Assembly (NCBI RefSeq): GCF_019175285.1 | Contig: NC_056524.1 | Location: 6,882,837-6,946,836 of the forward strand | Length of the DNA stretch: 64,000 nt | Reading direction: 5' to 3' | Source of the DNA: Sceloporus undulatus | Lineage: Eukaryota > Chordata > Lepidosauria > Squamata > Phrynosomatidae | In this document: positions 1 to 11,184 of the stretch, one piece after another | Numbering within the stretch: position 1 is the first letter of the stretch | Layout: every line of letters starts with the position of its first letter | Program-made: the position numbers and the translations under genes | Notes under the pieces: generated by a model | What the model was told of the DNA's origin: nothing | Database searches by the model: none | Seen by the model: only the letters and a program-made list of their open reading frames with translations

Positions 1-739
1 GAAGAAAAAGCTTGCATCTTAACTTGTGTCTGCAATTCCCTGTCTTCAAATGTTTCCATCTGGCTGTTAAACTGTCAAATAAAATATGAGCACCGTACCA
101 GATTACTAATCTAGGGTCTCCTATGTCATTCCCTTTCCTTTGCCCTTTTCTCTTGAATAAGCTTGTAGACTCAGTCATTCATATTGAAGAGGAGGGGGAA
201 AAAATGTCTGTGTTTTATTCTTGCCCTTGAAAAGGCTTAATTTTTCCAGCTGATTTATTATCCTTTTTGAGGCTCTTGCCCACCTACACTTCGTTTGCTT
301 ATTGGCAAAGCATTTACATCTGGGAGACTTTTGCCCTCCGCCCCCTGTTCTGTTTGGAAAAAGTGATGCAAACCATGCTTCTTTTTTAAAAAATAAAACA
401 AATAAAAACCTTTAAAATAGCTGTGAGTGTTGGGTTGGAGAAGTAGATTTGGGGGTTGGGTTGATCCAGATAATGGGAAACTCCCGAGGAAACCTTTTGC
501 AGGTAAGTGTATGAATATCTGACATGACACTTGGCTGGTGCCATGCAAAGTTGGCAATGAAAGCCACAGCCACTGAAGGGGGCATTTTATGCTGGATGGT
601 GAAAAGGGAGGCTCACGTGGGAGAAACAAATGGCTTGCATTTAGAGGGAGTCTAAACAACCCTATTGGGTTGATTGGTTCTTTTTTTCTAGGTTTTGCAG
701 CCTGCAAGCTTCAAATGGGATTGGAAAAGAAAGCAGTTC
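1..739. other. Unassigned flanking sequence
   Basis: I recognise no gene or repeat family here. An AATAAA lies at 78-83 on the plus strand, which could belong to the 3' end of a gene left of the window, but nothing else supports that. Confidence 0.4.
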
Positions 740-934
740 AATGTGAAGTCGAAGGCTTTCATGGCCGGTATCAATAGTTTTTTTTTGTGGTTTTTTTGGG
801 CTATGTGGTCATGTTCAGGAAGAGTTTATTCCTGATGTTTCACAGCGTCTGTGGCTGACATCTTCTCTGGCAAAATGTTAGGAATAAACTCTTCCAGAAT
901 ATGGCCACATAGCCTGAAAAACTGACAAAAAACT
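740..934. repeat. Foldback element, family A (complete copy)
   Basis: The two halves are inverted copies of each other: the part reading 'ctatgtggtcatgtt...gagtttattcctga' returns as its reverse complement before 934. It is flanked by the 13-bp direct repeat AAGAAAGCAGTTC (727-739 and 935-947), so the element borders are well supported. Related copies lie at 35858, 51027 and 60245. It has no coding capacity, and its class is not resolved. Confidence 0.75.
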
Positions 935-1382
935 AAGAAAGCAGTTCCTTTAATGGGGTGGCCATGTGTCCTTATTTTACAGAGGAAGGCCCTCTGTTTG
1001 GAGGGTTACCAGATGAGAGTTCATTTTGTGAAGGTCTCCCCTATTTGAAGAGCTCATTTCCAGTCGTGATTGGAATTGATGTGAAAGTATCCCAAGGATG
1101 GAGATCAGAGACAGTGGGGTGAAATACACGGGCTGAATGAAACGGCTTCTGGCTGCTTTGGAGGCCTGGCAATCAGATGACGCATACCCCAAAGTGTCTG
1201 GAAGCCACACTGAAGCAATGCTAGGACCAGAGCAAAAAAGGATCCAAGATAAACCAACTCCTGCATGCATGGCCTGCCTTGAGAGTGGGCCATGCGGTCA
1301 ACAGGGTTCTGACCCACTTCCAGCCGGAATGGACTCAGGCTGCTCTTTCGTGCCTATCTGTTCTGGCTCTACAGGCCAAAAC

Positions 1383-1515
1383 ATACTGCAGAAATAATCC
1401 AGTTTGAGACTGCTTTAACTGCCCTGGCTCAGTGCTAAAGAATCCTGGAAACTATACTTTGTTGTGGCCACAGAACTCTCTGACAGAGAAGGCTGCATGT
1501 CTCACAAAACTAGCA
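1383..1515. repeat. Palindromic MITE B, partial
   Basis: It contains the left-arm text common to this family (CTGCAGAAATAAT-CAGTTTG, then a CTTTAACTGCC-like stretch and AGAATCCTGG). Only about one arm and the centre remain. The surrounding 948-1640 holds nothing else I can name apart from a G run near 1570. Confidence 0.55.
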
Positions 1516-1639
1516 GACCACATTTCAAATGGGCATCACTAAGAGGATGCAGGGAGTGACACCCTAAATGGGGGGGGGGGAGGAGAGATTGACACCATTG
1601 CTCCCCAAACATCTGCCTTTTGCAGCATTGGAATGTGGG

Positions 1640-2037
1640 AGTATGACCATCATTCCCATTTGAAACCAGTTCTGATCCTACTTTGATCAATTTCTGTCGT
1701 GATGACAGACACTAGCCGTGCTTTTGAAAAGAATAGATTCCGAAGCGTGTTCAACAAGTGGGAATGACAGATCTGAATCGCATCATTCTGGAGGGGAGGG
1801 ACTAATGACAGAAGGGTATCCCTCCTCAGTTTTTGGTAGATCCACCATTTTCTCCCCCTCTCAGCGCTGCCTTTGTGCTTCTGGTGTGACCTACGGGCGT
1901 ATGATCTTTTTAAAAAGATAAAATTGATAGAAGATTCGATTCATTGATTTTGCAACTATTTGCACTTACCGAGGTGATCTGACAGCAGCTCATAGTGAGG
2001 CAAGTAGTTTCAAAACCACTGAATCAAATCTTCTATC

Positions 2038-2075
<38 letters not shown>

Positions 2076-2225
2076 AAACACAGATTATTGACATGCATTT
2101 TGAAGCAGTGCAAACTAGTGGGGATGACAGTCGTGCCAAAAAAAGAAGTGATTACAAGGGGATAATGAAAAGATCCGTTTTCATAGTAGGAATGACAGAC
2201 CTTTTGGAATTGATTTACCAAGACA
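1640..2225. repeat. Possible degenerate inverted-repeat DNA element
   Basis: The ends carry related inverted motifs ('catcattcccat' near 1648 and 'taggaatgaca' near 2190). 'gggaatgacag' also recurs inside. The ends resemble the hAT-like element at 44233. The borders are uncertain. Confidence 0.35.
2041..2072. repeat. (TA)n microsatellite
   Basis: An uninterrupted TA run of 32 bases lies inside a possible degenerate DNA element. Confidence 0.95.
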
Positions 2226-3324
2226 GAGCAAAGGCAAATCAGAAACCAGTTTAAATGTAAGTGAGAATGAGCCCTCAGTTTGATGGGACTTGTCCTTCTG
2301 GTTGAAGAATACAGTCAACATAGATTGTATAAATAACTCCAGGAACCCAGCCATGATCATAAATCTGAAACCAAGAATAAATGTGACTTCATGGCTTCAA
2401 AACGGATGGCAAACATCACCCTAGGAAGCCAAATTCCTGTTCCGATGTCTTGTTTCCCAGGCTTATTGTGTTTATTTTGAGAAATGTTTGCTTTGCTCAG
2501 ATCTTGCATTTCCAAAAGGGAAGATTTCCTCCTGCTTTTCCACACATACAAATATATACTGGATACAATCCATGCCGTTTTTGAAATGATAACTCTTGCT
2601 TAATCTTTTCAAGAAGGTGTCAAGATAGTACCATCCCAGGCCCTGAGATTTCAGCAGCAAAGCCTGAGACCAAGGGACGTTCCCTGTTGAGTTTCCAGAT
2701 TTCAGTGCCTCAGGATGAGGGGAGGAATCTCAGGGTGAGAGCACTGTCTTGGGAAGTGGAAATAATTGTACATATTATATTCCTTTTTTAAAACACTTAG
2801 TGTTATTTCTTTGAACTGCATACTTTGTGCAATTGTGTTAGATGCTTAAGGTATTATTCTTAATTATAGGTGCCCCCTGTAATATCCCTGAGGCCTGTTC
2901 CATGTAACACCACAAGAGCTATGAAACAGTCCTGAAGTGGTAACCCTAGATGTCATTTAACATAAGCATCAACTTAAGAGTGTGTCATTCATTTTTGTTT
3001 TTAAAAAAGAGTCTAACATAGGACAACAGACACACACAAAGGACAACACACATACCTTTCAAGGCAGTGATCTTACCCTGAGATTCATCCTCATGCCCTT
3101 GAAGACCAAAGAAGACATTAGTGGTGCTGAGATCTGGGGACCCTAGTTGTGATGATGGCCTTTTAAAAAATTTCTTAAAATGTAATATTAATACACAATT
3201 ATTGCAAATGCAACCCCACAAACTGTATAAACTCAGCACAGAAAGAAAGGCACAGAACAGAACATCCATCAGCATCCTCCAGATTAATTATAGCATTATG
3301 TGGATGAAGTATGATAGCATTTAG
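2226..3324. other. Unassigned sequence
   Basis: I see no repeat or exon that I can support. Short open frames on both strands here show no family resemblance. Confidence 0.4.
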
Positions 3325-3640
3325 TCATTGGCTTCTTGGGAGATTTCTGGCTTGATCTGCTCTTGGACCCATTTGTTTGTCTTTTCGGGTATCCATGATG
3401 TCCTCAGCACCACTCTTCTCCAGCACCACATCTGAAATGAATTATTTTTTCCCTATCTACTTTCTTCACTTTCCAGCTCTCAGAGCTGTACATGGTAATA
3501 AGGAATACAACATCTTGAACTAACTTTAGTATTCAGCTGTATATCTTTATACCTTACAATTCTGTGTAGCTCTTTCATAGCTGCTCTTCCTATTCCTAAT
3601 TTTCTGATTTCTTGACAGCAGACTCCATTCTGATCAGTGT
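3325..3640 (-). mobile_element. Bov-B (RTE) LINE fragment
   Basis: Read on the minus strand this matches the end of the reverse transcriptase region also seen at 37130-37671, including the sequence for a CES-W-T-like block and the conserved 'GLLKE' style linker. It is 5' truncated and eroded by many changes, so no long frame survives. Confidence 0.65.
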
Positions 3641-4075
3641 TTAATTATTTCAATTTCCTCGTTATCTACTGATTGCTATTATATAGTTACAGTAATTAAT
3701 AAATGCAGCCCATACTATATAAAACTAAATGATAGTTGGTCCTTACTTTCTGTTTATATCACTCAGTTTTTGCAAACTGTCTCACCGTCGGCGTTTTGCT
3801 CTGTCTGCTGGTGATATCAGTGGCATGATGCAGGCTGAGTCAATCTGTACATATGCGCATTTGCTGGGGAAATCTGACACAGCTGGATTTTAATTCTGGA
3901 TTTAACAGTTCCAGATATATTTTTTTTCCAGACCTGACTCAGGGATTGTATTGAGATCATTAAAACTTCCTAAATGTGGCTTAAAACATAAAAAAGGACT
4001 GGGATACTCCCAAAGGCTTTTTGCAGTGTAATCTTTTTTTTTTATCCTTGAGTGTTTAAAAATATAAATGCTAAG

Positions 4076-4137
4076 AAAAGGGGAAGAGGAAAGAAAGAAA
4101 GAAAGAAAAATATAATATGATATGATATGATATATGC
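4076..4137. repeat. Short tandem repeats (GAAA)n and (TGATA)n
   Basis: Adjacent short runs of GAAA and ATATGAT/TGATA units lie just before a SINE relic. Confidence 0.85.
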
Positions 4138-4139
4138 AG

Positions 4140-4340
4140 TCCAACGACATTAATTCCATCACTGCTATAGATACAATCAGCTGTAGAAATCCATCTGCTG
4201 ACTTTGGGAAAGTCACATCCTCTCAGCCTTGCAAAGGCAACCCCTTCTCTGAACAAATCTTGCCGAGAAAACCCAATGATAGGTTCACCTTGGAGTCACC
4301 ATAAGTAAGAAAGGATTTGAAGGCACACAGTAACAGCATC
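4140..4340 (+). mobile_element. Sauria SINE, 5'-damaged
   Basis: The body and tail are recognisable: GGGAAAGTCAC, CTCTCAGCC, TTGCCGAGAAAACCC, GTCACCATAAGTAAG and GAAGGCACACA. The tRNA-like head is missing or too diverged to align. Confidence 0.7.
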
Positions 4341-4682
4341 AAAATTTTCTATAACACTAAAAACATCCACTAGGAAAAAAATAATTTTAAAATGGTACAA
4401 CAATCTGTTAAAAGTCCTTCATTTGGAAACAGACAGTTGCTCAAAGCCTTTCTTTTGTCACAACGTGGGACAATAAATACTTTAAACAGTAATTCCCAGT
4501 GGGCTGGCTGGAGGATTCTAGATGGTATAAGTGCAAACAAAAGCAACTTTCCCAAACTCTGGCCAGTCTGCAGTTCTTATCATCAATCCCCACTGGCTAA
4601 GACTCATGCTTTATTAATACTTGAGCAAGGAATCAAACCCTGATCTCCAGAATCATCGTCCAACATTCAGACGACACTACCG

Positions 4683-4855
4683 AATTATAGAGCTATGATT
4701 CCACTTGAACCGTCCTATGAAATCCTGGGATCTGTAGTCTGGTGAGGCATGAGAATTCTTTAGCTAAGAACTCCAAATAGCCGTTGAAACTACAAACTCC
4801 AGAATTCGATAGGATGGAACCATGACAGCTGAAGTGGAATCATAGCTCTATAATT
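4683..4855. repeat. Palindromic MITE, 173 bp with perfect termini
   Basis: The first 24 bases and the last 24 bases (4683-4706 and 4832-4855) are exact reverse complements. The interior is imperfectly palindromic and carries the 'atcctgggatctgtagt' / 'actacaaactccagaattc' core of the MITE B group. There is no coding capacity. Confidence 0.8.
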
Positions 4856-5033
4856 GCTCACTAGGAAAGTCTTATATGGCTCATGTCCGTTCTTTGGAAA
4901 TGCCCTGGGCCAGATCAATGGTCTTCCAAACCCAAGGCAACCAGATGCCCTCACCGCAAAGGGGTACAAGGTGCTGCAAAATGGAGGACATTCAAGAAAA
5001 ATGGAGGGCATGATCATATGTTGATGTTTCCCA

Positions 5034-5173
5034 CCAAGAGCTGGAGACACATAGCAACTTCATCAGCTGATCTTTTACATTTTCCCTTTTTTTTCAGATT
5101 GAGAGGAGAGTTCCTACTTCATTGCAAGAGTTCAGATGGAATCCAGGGAATGATATAAAGATGTTTATGAGCG
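5034..5173 (+). repeat. Unclassified repeat, copy 1 of an inverted pair
   Basis: About 140 bp closely matches the reverse complement of 7909-8047. Both copies contain a polypyrimidine run ending in TTTCAG and the block GGAGACACATAGCA. The family is not recognised. Confidence 0.65.
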
Positions 5174-6049
5174 GACAAGCTCAAAACACTCATGCAAATA
5201 GAGAGTCCTGCTTCTTAGTCCTGCTCAAAATGGAGGACCTTTTGGAATTCCTCCTGGACAGAAGGCTGAAATGTAGGACATGTCTGGGGAAAGGAGGATG
5301 AGTGGTCACCCTTTCGAAGCCTGGAGCAGCCTTGCTCTGTCTCCAGCTTCTCCCCATGTATAGTAGGCTGCTGACTCAATGGGCCATCCTTCTGAGTAGC
5401 CTTTCTTTCCATGACTAGAGCCTGATGTGGCCCCACAGGATGTGAACACTGTCTCCCCCAAACCCCTCCTGCTCTGATGATGAGTTTCAGCACTACAGAG
5501 GCACGACCTCTGCTTGCTCCAGGGCTGCTGAAAGTCTGGAAAGTGCAAAGGATCATGTTGTCGGACTGTTTGTTTTAACAACACATCCCCGGGGAGTAGA
5601 AGAACACATCTGTGAAAGGGAGGGATGCAGCCTGGTCACTGAGCACACATTTCCTACAGACTCATGTGCAGCCCTTGGGGAAAAGATTAAAAAGCAGAGA
5701 AAGAGAAAGAAATAGAACCTTTTTTTCTGTTTTAAAAAATCTGACCAGGCCAGGGTGGGTGGATCCTGGACTTGGCAATGGTTGCCCACGTTTCCTGACC
5801 CGTTGCCTTTGGAGATGGATGGGAGCCCAAGCCATGTGTTTATTGCTCTTCTGAGAGTGTGGACTGTTCTCTCCTGTGAGTTAAAGCTGGAAAGGGGCAG
5901 AAGAATTCCCAGTCATTTCCATGGAACTAAGGGACTTGACAGACAGTGCCAAAGGAGTGGCACCCCTTTTCTTACTGGATCAGAGCCACGGCAACCACAT
6001 GCTTTGCTGGCATTAAAAAGAACAGCAAAATACCACACCTTTAAGGGCT
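5174..6049. other. Unassigned sequence
   Basis: No supported gene. Several overlapping short frames exist, but none resembles a known family or has good splice context. Confidence 0.35.
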
Positions 6050-6135
6050 GATTATATCTCACAAAACTATAAGCACCACAGTTCCATAGCAATTAAAACA
6101 ACGCCAAACTGCAGTGTAGACACAGCCTTAGCCTC
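6050..6135. repeat. Palindromic MITE B, right arm only
   Basis: The text resembles the family's right arm: CTCACAAAACTATAAG, TTCCATAGCAATTAAAA and AAACTGCAGTGTAGA. Confidence 0.5.
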
Positions 6136-6307
6136 ACTGGTTTCCTTTATGTAAAATAGTAGGAAAGGTAGATCCATTTTGCTAGTGAATGACTTTCTAT
6201 CAGGTTCTGGGGAGTGTTGGGGGAGGTCAGGCCAGGAGAGGCAATTGATACATAGTACTGGCCCATATTTTTCAAACCCATTGAATCAAAGACATTTACC
6301 TAAGTGT

Positions 6308-7345
6308 AGATCAGTGGTTCTCAAATTATTATTATTATTATTATTATTATTAACCTTTATTTATGAAGCGCTGTAAATTTACACAGCGCTGTACATGCAA
6401 TCTTTTTAGTTAGACGGTTCCCTGCCCTCAGGCTTACAATCTAAAAAAGACATGATACAGAAGGAGAAGGGAGTGGTGACGAGAAAGGGTAAGAGGTCCA
6501 GCAGTTCCTCTCAACCTCCGAGGCCTGGACCAAGGCAGATGGACTGGAGGGAGGGCAAGGCTTCATAATGGATGGTTAATCATTATCCAGGGAAAATACA
6601 TAATCACAAGTAGGATAATACATATACAGTACATAGGAATACAGGAAATGGATCGATAAACAGCCAACAACAGAACATCAGATAGTAAGCGACAATTATG
6701 CGATGCCTGGGAAGGCTTCTCTGAATAGGATGGTTTTCAGCTCCGTTTTGAAGCTGGTTAAAGAAGTGATGGCTCTTGCTTGTGGAGGAAGAAGGTTCCA
6801 GGAGTGAGGGGCAGCAAGTGAAAAGGGGCGAATCCGGGATGGGGCAGAGGAAATCCTGGGCTGAGACAGGAACCCTTGACTACCAGAACGGAGGGCCCTG
6901 GTGGGAAGGTGAGGAGAAAGAAGGTCTGATAAGTAAGGAGGGGCCAGTCCATGGAGGGCTTTGAATGTCGACAGCAGGAGCTTATACTGAATGCGGAAAG
7001 GGAGAGGGAGCCAGTGAAGGGATGCCAACACAGGAGAGATGTGGTCAGAGCAGTGGGTGGAAGTGATAATGCGTGCAGCTGAATGCTGGACAGAGATTAA
7101 AGGACGGAGGTGAGAAAGAGGAAGCCCAGCCAGGAGGACGTTACAGTAATCAAGTCGTGAGATCACTAGGGCATGGACCAGGATCTTGGCAGTAGAGGCG
7201 GAGAGATATGGTCAAATGTTAGTCCTCCAGGCATTTTGGACTTCAACTCCCAGAATTCCTGACCATTGACAAGTTGTTTGGGGTTTCTGGGAGCTGACTT
7301 CCAAAAATAGTTGGAGGACCAAAGTTTGGGAACGACTAGGGTGGA
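6308..7345. repeat. Foldback element C, split by an L2 insertion
   Basis: The short left end (6308-6326, 'cagtggttctcaaa') and the right part (7212-7345) form one element. The right part holds inverted arms around 'tcctccaggcattttggacttc' and 'gacttccaaaaatagttggagga'. An L2 LINE occupies the middle. The hexamer TCAAAT on both sides (6321-6326 and 7212-7217) fits a duplicated target. Confidence 0.6.
6327..7211 (-). mobile_element. L2-clade LINE, 5'-truncated
   Basis: On the minus strand 7166-6696 encodes the carboxyl part of an L2 reverse transcriptase protein. It has blocks such as RLDYCNVLLAGLP, the QHSAARII region, PVLASLHWLPLPFRIQYK and LHGLAPPYLSDLL. This frame of about 156 residues is open to the protein end. 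The 3' end at 6327 has an (ATT)n tail and a short hairpin with arms AGCGCTGT. The copy is 885 bp against several kb for a full element. Confidence 0.85.
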
Positions 7346-7439
7346 CTGAATATTGAACAGTTGATTCAATAGGTCTACTTCAGTTGAGCTAATACTAGAG
7401 ATCAGCCCTTTGGATTCCTTCAAGGATATGTTGTTAATG

Positions 7440-7702
7440 AGAGCTAGTGTGTCATAGTGGTTTGAGTGTTGGACTACAACTTTGGAGACCAGGGTTCAAT
7501 TTCATACTCAACCATGAAACCCACTGGGTGACCTTGGGCAAGTCACATTCTCTCAGCCTCAGGGAAAGGCAATGGCAAAACTCCTCTGAACTAATCTTGC
7601 CAAGAAAACCCCATATAGGCTCACCTTAGGGTAACCATAAGTCAGAAACAACTTGAAACCATGATTTCCAAAAATGACTTGAAGGCACAATAACAACAAT
7701 AA
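7440..7702 (+). mobile_element. Sauria SINE, near full length
   Basis: The tRNA-like head has a B-box-like GGTTCAATTTC. The body has TTGGGCAAGTCACATTCTC, and the Bov-B-like tail has GTAACCATAAGTCAGAAAC and AAGGCACAATAACAAC. The tail contains a small local duplication around 'acttgaaaccatgattt...gacttgaag'. It would be transcribed by RNA polymerase III if active. Confidence 0.85.
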
Positions 7703-7908
7703 AGGATGAACCAAACCAAAGGTACAGAAACCCTAAGACTACATGCCAAAGTGTATCAGAGATTGAGTCATGAATATTGGGTTAGTGTCAATAAATTTCT
7801 TGTTCATTTTTCCAAGCAAATCCTCATGTTGGATGTGTACAGGAATACTTCAGATTCTAGCTGGCTTAAAGGTGAAAAGGAATGGCATAGTTGTTAGACC
7901 ACCGCTCA

Positions 7909-8047
7909 GCTCATAAACATCTTTATATAATTCACTGGATTCCACCTAAACACCTTCAATGAAGTAGGAACTCTCTTCCCAATCTGAAAAAAAGGAAAAA
8001 TGTAAAAGATTGGCCAATGTTAATGCTATGTGTCTCCAGTTCTTAGA
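7909..8047 (-). repeat. Unclassified repeat, copy 2 of an inverted pair
   Basis: This is the reverse complement of the repeat at 5034-5173, with most positions conserved. Confidence 0.65.
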
Positions 8048-8310
8048 GAGAAACATCCACTTGTATGTAACTCATGGAGAAACCCAGCAGCCTTATCCAA
8101 TCTAATGCCTCCCAGTTCTTTTTAATTTGCAACTCCCATTATCCCTAGCCAGTAAGGCCTGTGCTTAGGGATGATGGGACTAGACACCCACAAGATCCCA
8201 GGATGCAACGCTGAGAGAAGACAACACAACTCTCCATAGCTAACAGTAGCTTTGGACATATGATTTTTGTAGCAGAACTCCACAATGTCAAAACCTATGC
8301 TCCAAGCTGA

Positions 8311-8353
8311 ACAGACCTCCATAACTTGATGCAGACCTCCATAACTTGTTGCA
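8311..8353. repeat. Short tandem duplication
   Basis: The unit 'cagacctccataacttg' plus four bases occurs twice in direct succession with one difference, a recent slippage-type duplication. Confidence 0.85.
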
Positions 8354-8395
8354 GCTGCTGCCTATTGAGATGAGGTGGACAGGATATGATCAAGA

Positions 8396-8586
8396 CTACA
8401 CTGCAGAAACAATGCAGTTTGATGCCACTAACTGCCATTGTTCAATGCTATGGTATTATGGAGTTTGTAGTTTCACAAAGTCTTTAGGCTCTAATGCTAC
8501 AACAAACTACAAAACCCAGGATTACATAGCACTGAGCCATGGCAGTAAAAGTTGTATCAAACTACTTTATTTCTGCAGTGCAGACT
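8396..8586. repeat. Palindromic MITE B, complete
   Basis: Both arms are present: ACACTGCAGAAAC-AATGCAGTTTGATGCC on the left, and the inverse with TTATTTCTGCAGTGCAG on the right. Between them lie GGAGTTTGTAGTTT and AACAAACTACAAAACCCAGGA. Confidence 0.8.
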
Positions 8587-8612
8587 GAGCCTAAGTTACA
8601 CATTCATAGCTA

Positions 8613-8893
8613 AATGATGCAGGATATCAGTGAGCATATTTATTTATATCCTACATTTCCCCCAGTTTGGAGCTCAAGACTACTTACAACAGTTGAAACA
8701 AGCAGCTGGCTTTGGGAGAAGGTTGGCAGCCATGATCACTTCTCTGACCTTCCTCCCAGAAGATGGCATTTTGGCAGTGCCAAAAACAGATCATGCAACC
8801 ATGGATCACCAAAGTGTTGTCATGGGGAAAAGACTGAAATGATGCCAAACTGGTATGCTTCCATTTTAAAACTAGAACAATTGTACTGAGACA
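8613..8893 (-). repeat. DNA element related to 34555-35570, partial
   Basis: In reverse complement it shares 'ggatcaccaaagtgttgtc', 'gatgccaaactggtatgcttcc' and the terminal 'gctggtgtaataaa' with the elements at 34555 and 58492. A LINE 3' tail-like 'atatttatttatatcctacatttccc' lies at its left side. Confidence 0.55.
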
Positions 8894-9095
8894 GCAAGCT
8901 GGTGTAATAAAATCCTAGGATTCCAGAAGATCAGGGTTTAGATCCCCATTCAGCCACGAAAATCCATTAGATGATCCTAGTCAAGTTACACTCAGCATTA
9001 GAGAAAGGCGAAGACAAACTCCTCTGAACAAATCTGGCCCCAAAAAACCTTAGATAGTTGGAGTCAGCCTCTAGCACAAAGCAACCATTTGAATT
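8894..9095 (+). mobile_element. Sauria SINE, old and degraded
   Basis: The order of head, body and partial tail is recognisable (GATCAGGGTTTAGATCCCC, ATCCTAGTCAAGTTACACTC, CTCCTCTGAACAAATCTGGC), but divergence is high. Confidence 0.55.
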
Positions 9096-9667
9096 TGAAC
9101 CTCAGCAGCTTGAATGACTCCCTGTGCAGCAAAGAGGTCTCAGGGTTCAAGTGACTGTCTCTTGCGACAGAGTCATGAAATCATAAAACAAATAGCAATA
9201 GCAAACCTAAACCCAAGGAACTTATAAACTTTCCTGGAAGTTAGCATCCCGCTCTCCACTCTTGTCTCATTCAGGGCAGCCTTGTCATTACTTTTGATAT
9301 ATATGCATATACAGTATACATTTAATCACTGAACCTCTAGAGATCAAAATACATGCATAGCTGCCTTGACCACAGGATTGTTTGCCTACACACACGACCA
9401 GACCACAATTCTAGCCCACACTGGTTTAATGAACGTACAAGGAGATAACCTCAGAACCTGGCTTTTAAACAGGCAAAAAAGGCTTTGTGCTGCAATTGTT
9501 TCAGGAGGGAGTATCATTTGGCCAGGACTATAAAATATCCCTTTCTTGTTAAACTGATCTGTCCTTTCATTTCCACACCGGGTGGGATGGGTCTAGACAG
9601 ACCATATTTAGGGGAGGCATCCATGTTGGTGATGTGGTGGGAAGTGGTGACGAGGATCTGCTCTGAG

Positions 9668-9876
9668 GATGCATCTACACTGTAAAAATAAACAATAGGT
9701 GTGGTAGATCCATCCTATGGGATCCTGGGATTTGTACTTTTAGAAGGTCTTTTGACTTGTTTACCAAAGAGTGCTGGTGCTTCACCAAACTACAAATTCT
9801 AGGATTCTGTAGGATGGAAACATGGCAGTTAAAGTGGTGCCACACTGCATTATTCCTACAATGCAGATGCACTCTG
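9668..9876. repeat. Palindromic MITE B, complete
   Basis: The arms GATGCATCTACACTGTA (left) and its inverse ACAATGCAGATGCA (right) enclose the family centre with GGGATTTGTACTTTTAGAAGG and CAAACTACAAATTCTAGGATT. Confidence 0.8.
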
Positions 9877-9950
9877 AACTTTAAAGGAGCTGTCCAAAGT
9901 ACTGAACCTATTTAGGAGATCTTTGCTGAACTGACCAAAAGAATGCATAG

Positions 9951-10284
9951 GACCTTATCACACTAGAATCCCACTCAGAAATGGGATTTAAAATAGATTT
10001 AAAGTAGAAAAAACCTGCAAATGCAAGAGGTTTTCCACATGACATTTCTGCAAAACAGAAATAATGAGAAAATAAAGTGAATGTAAAAGGGACAAAAACG
10101 ACACCTTTTAGTTTCGGGAAGTTCCGAAAGCAAAAAGTTGTCATTTTTGTTCCCTTTACCTTTGCTTTATTTCTTCGTTATTTCTGTTTTGCAGAAACAC
10201 TTGTGAAAAATCTCCCACATTTGCAGTTTTTTTCTACTTCTAAAATCCCGTTTATGAGCGGGGTTTATCTAATGTGATAAGGTC
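9951..10284. mobile_element. CATAG-flanked foldback element, copy 1
   Basis: The ends GACCTTATCACA and TGTGATAAGGTC are exact inverse complements. The arms continue inward for much of the length ('ctgcaaatgcaagaggttttcc' against 'aatctcccacatttgcag'). The pentamer CATAG directly flanks both ends (9946-9950 and 10285-10289). No protein is encoded, so it is non-autonomous if it is a transposon. Confidence 0.85.
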
Positions 10285-10285
10285 C

Positions 10286-10400
10286 ATAGAAACATTGAGT
10301 TCGAAGGGTTACCTAGTCCAACCCCCTGCAATGCAAGAATACGTAATTAAAGAAGTTGTGAGAGCTGCCCATCCAAACTCTTTTTAAAGACCCAATTGAA
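10286..10400 (-). mobile_element. CR1 LINE 3' end
   Basis: It contains the CR1 3' region in reverse: 'acattgagttcgaagg' and 'agtccaaccccctgcaatgca', then a stretch coding for the diverged C-terminus. Confidence 0.65.
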
Positions 10401-10429
10401 ATGAACGACTTCCAGCAGAAGCTGGCCAT

Positions 10430-10580
10430 AGAGTCATGCTGGAAAACTTAGCGATTTCTAGAGAAAACATTTCTCTAGGTATTTCTAGGTCCTCCAGCAC
10501 TACTCTATGATCAACCATAGCATGCTATGCAGGAAGCATACCATAGAATCACACTGGAGGACCTAAAAATGCCTAGAGAG
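10430..10580. repeat. Foldback hairpin repeat
   Basis: 'catagagtcatgctgga' with 'agcgatttctagagaaa' is followed by its near inverse 'tttctctaggtatttctaggtcctccagcactactctatg'. A related block repeats up to 10580 ('catagaatcacactggaggac'). Confidence 0.6.
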
Positions 10581-10681
10581 AATTTTTCCCCCTAATGTGG
10601 GTAAGTGAAACTGCAGGCACCAGTCCCATGGATAGGAGGGTTGTACTGTCTTTGTAAAATCGGAGAATGGGCATTGAAGGG

Positions 10682-10781
10682 TATTTGCTGGAGACAGCTT
10701 CTCTAAATGTAGAGAGATCTGGTAGCACATTTGAGACTCACTGAAAGAAAGAAGTTGGCAGCTTGAGCTTTCATAGACTTT
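10682..10781 (-). repeat. Unclassified interspersed repeat D
   Basis: It shares, in reverse, 'agtctatgaaagctca...accaacttctttctttca' and the flanking text with 35735-35800 and 52785-52870. The family is not identified. Confidence 0.55.
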
Positions 10782-11184
10782 CTGTATATACTCATGTATA
10801 AGTCTAGAAATTTGGGTAAAAACATTGACCAAACAAAACCTTAGTTTACTTATCCACAGGTCAATGTAAGTACTGTATCTTAACTCTTATTTAAAAGAAG
10901 GAACCATCTCCTGGTGAAAAGCAAGAGTATAATCTGTCCTGGAAGCACCGACCCCTCTAGTCTCTCATCCATCCAGTCTTAAGAGTAAGCACAAAGTTAT
11001 GGCTGCTGGGAATTTGTAAGTTCTTTGCCATTGTTTTGCTTTGCTTCATCCTTTAGATTCTTTGCTATACGCTCCTAGGTTTTACCCTTGACTTATCTGT
11101 GCATCATATCAAAATCCATATTTTTGGCCCCAAAACTTGCCCTTGATTTGTACATGAGGTCAATTTATAGTTGAGTTTATATGG
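10782..11184 (-). mobile_element. TIR element E (Tc1/mariner-like ends), copy 1
   Basis: The ends CTGTATATACTC and GAGTTTATATGG are inverted and near-perfect. A TA follows the right end. The internal text is the reverse complement of the copy at 60425-60790, including the oppositely placed 'ggaaccat', 'cttcatcctttagattcttt' and 'aggtcaatttata' blocks. It has no long frame, so it is a non-autonomous derivative. Confidence 0.75.

Noticed and set aside
7440-7520. tRNA gene-like head
   Set aside because: It is the tRNA-derived head of a Sauria SINE, repeated many times in the window, not a functional tRNA gene. The same holds for the other SINE heads.
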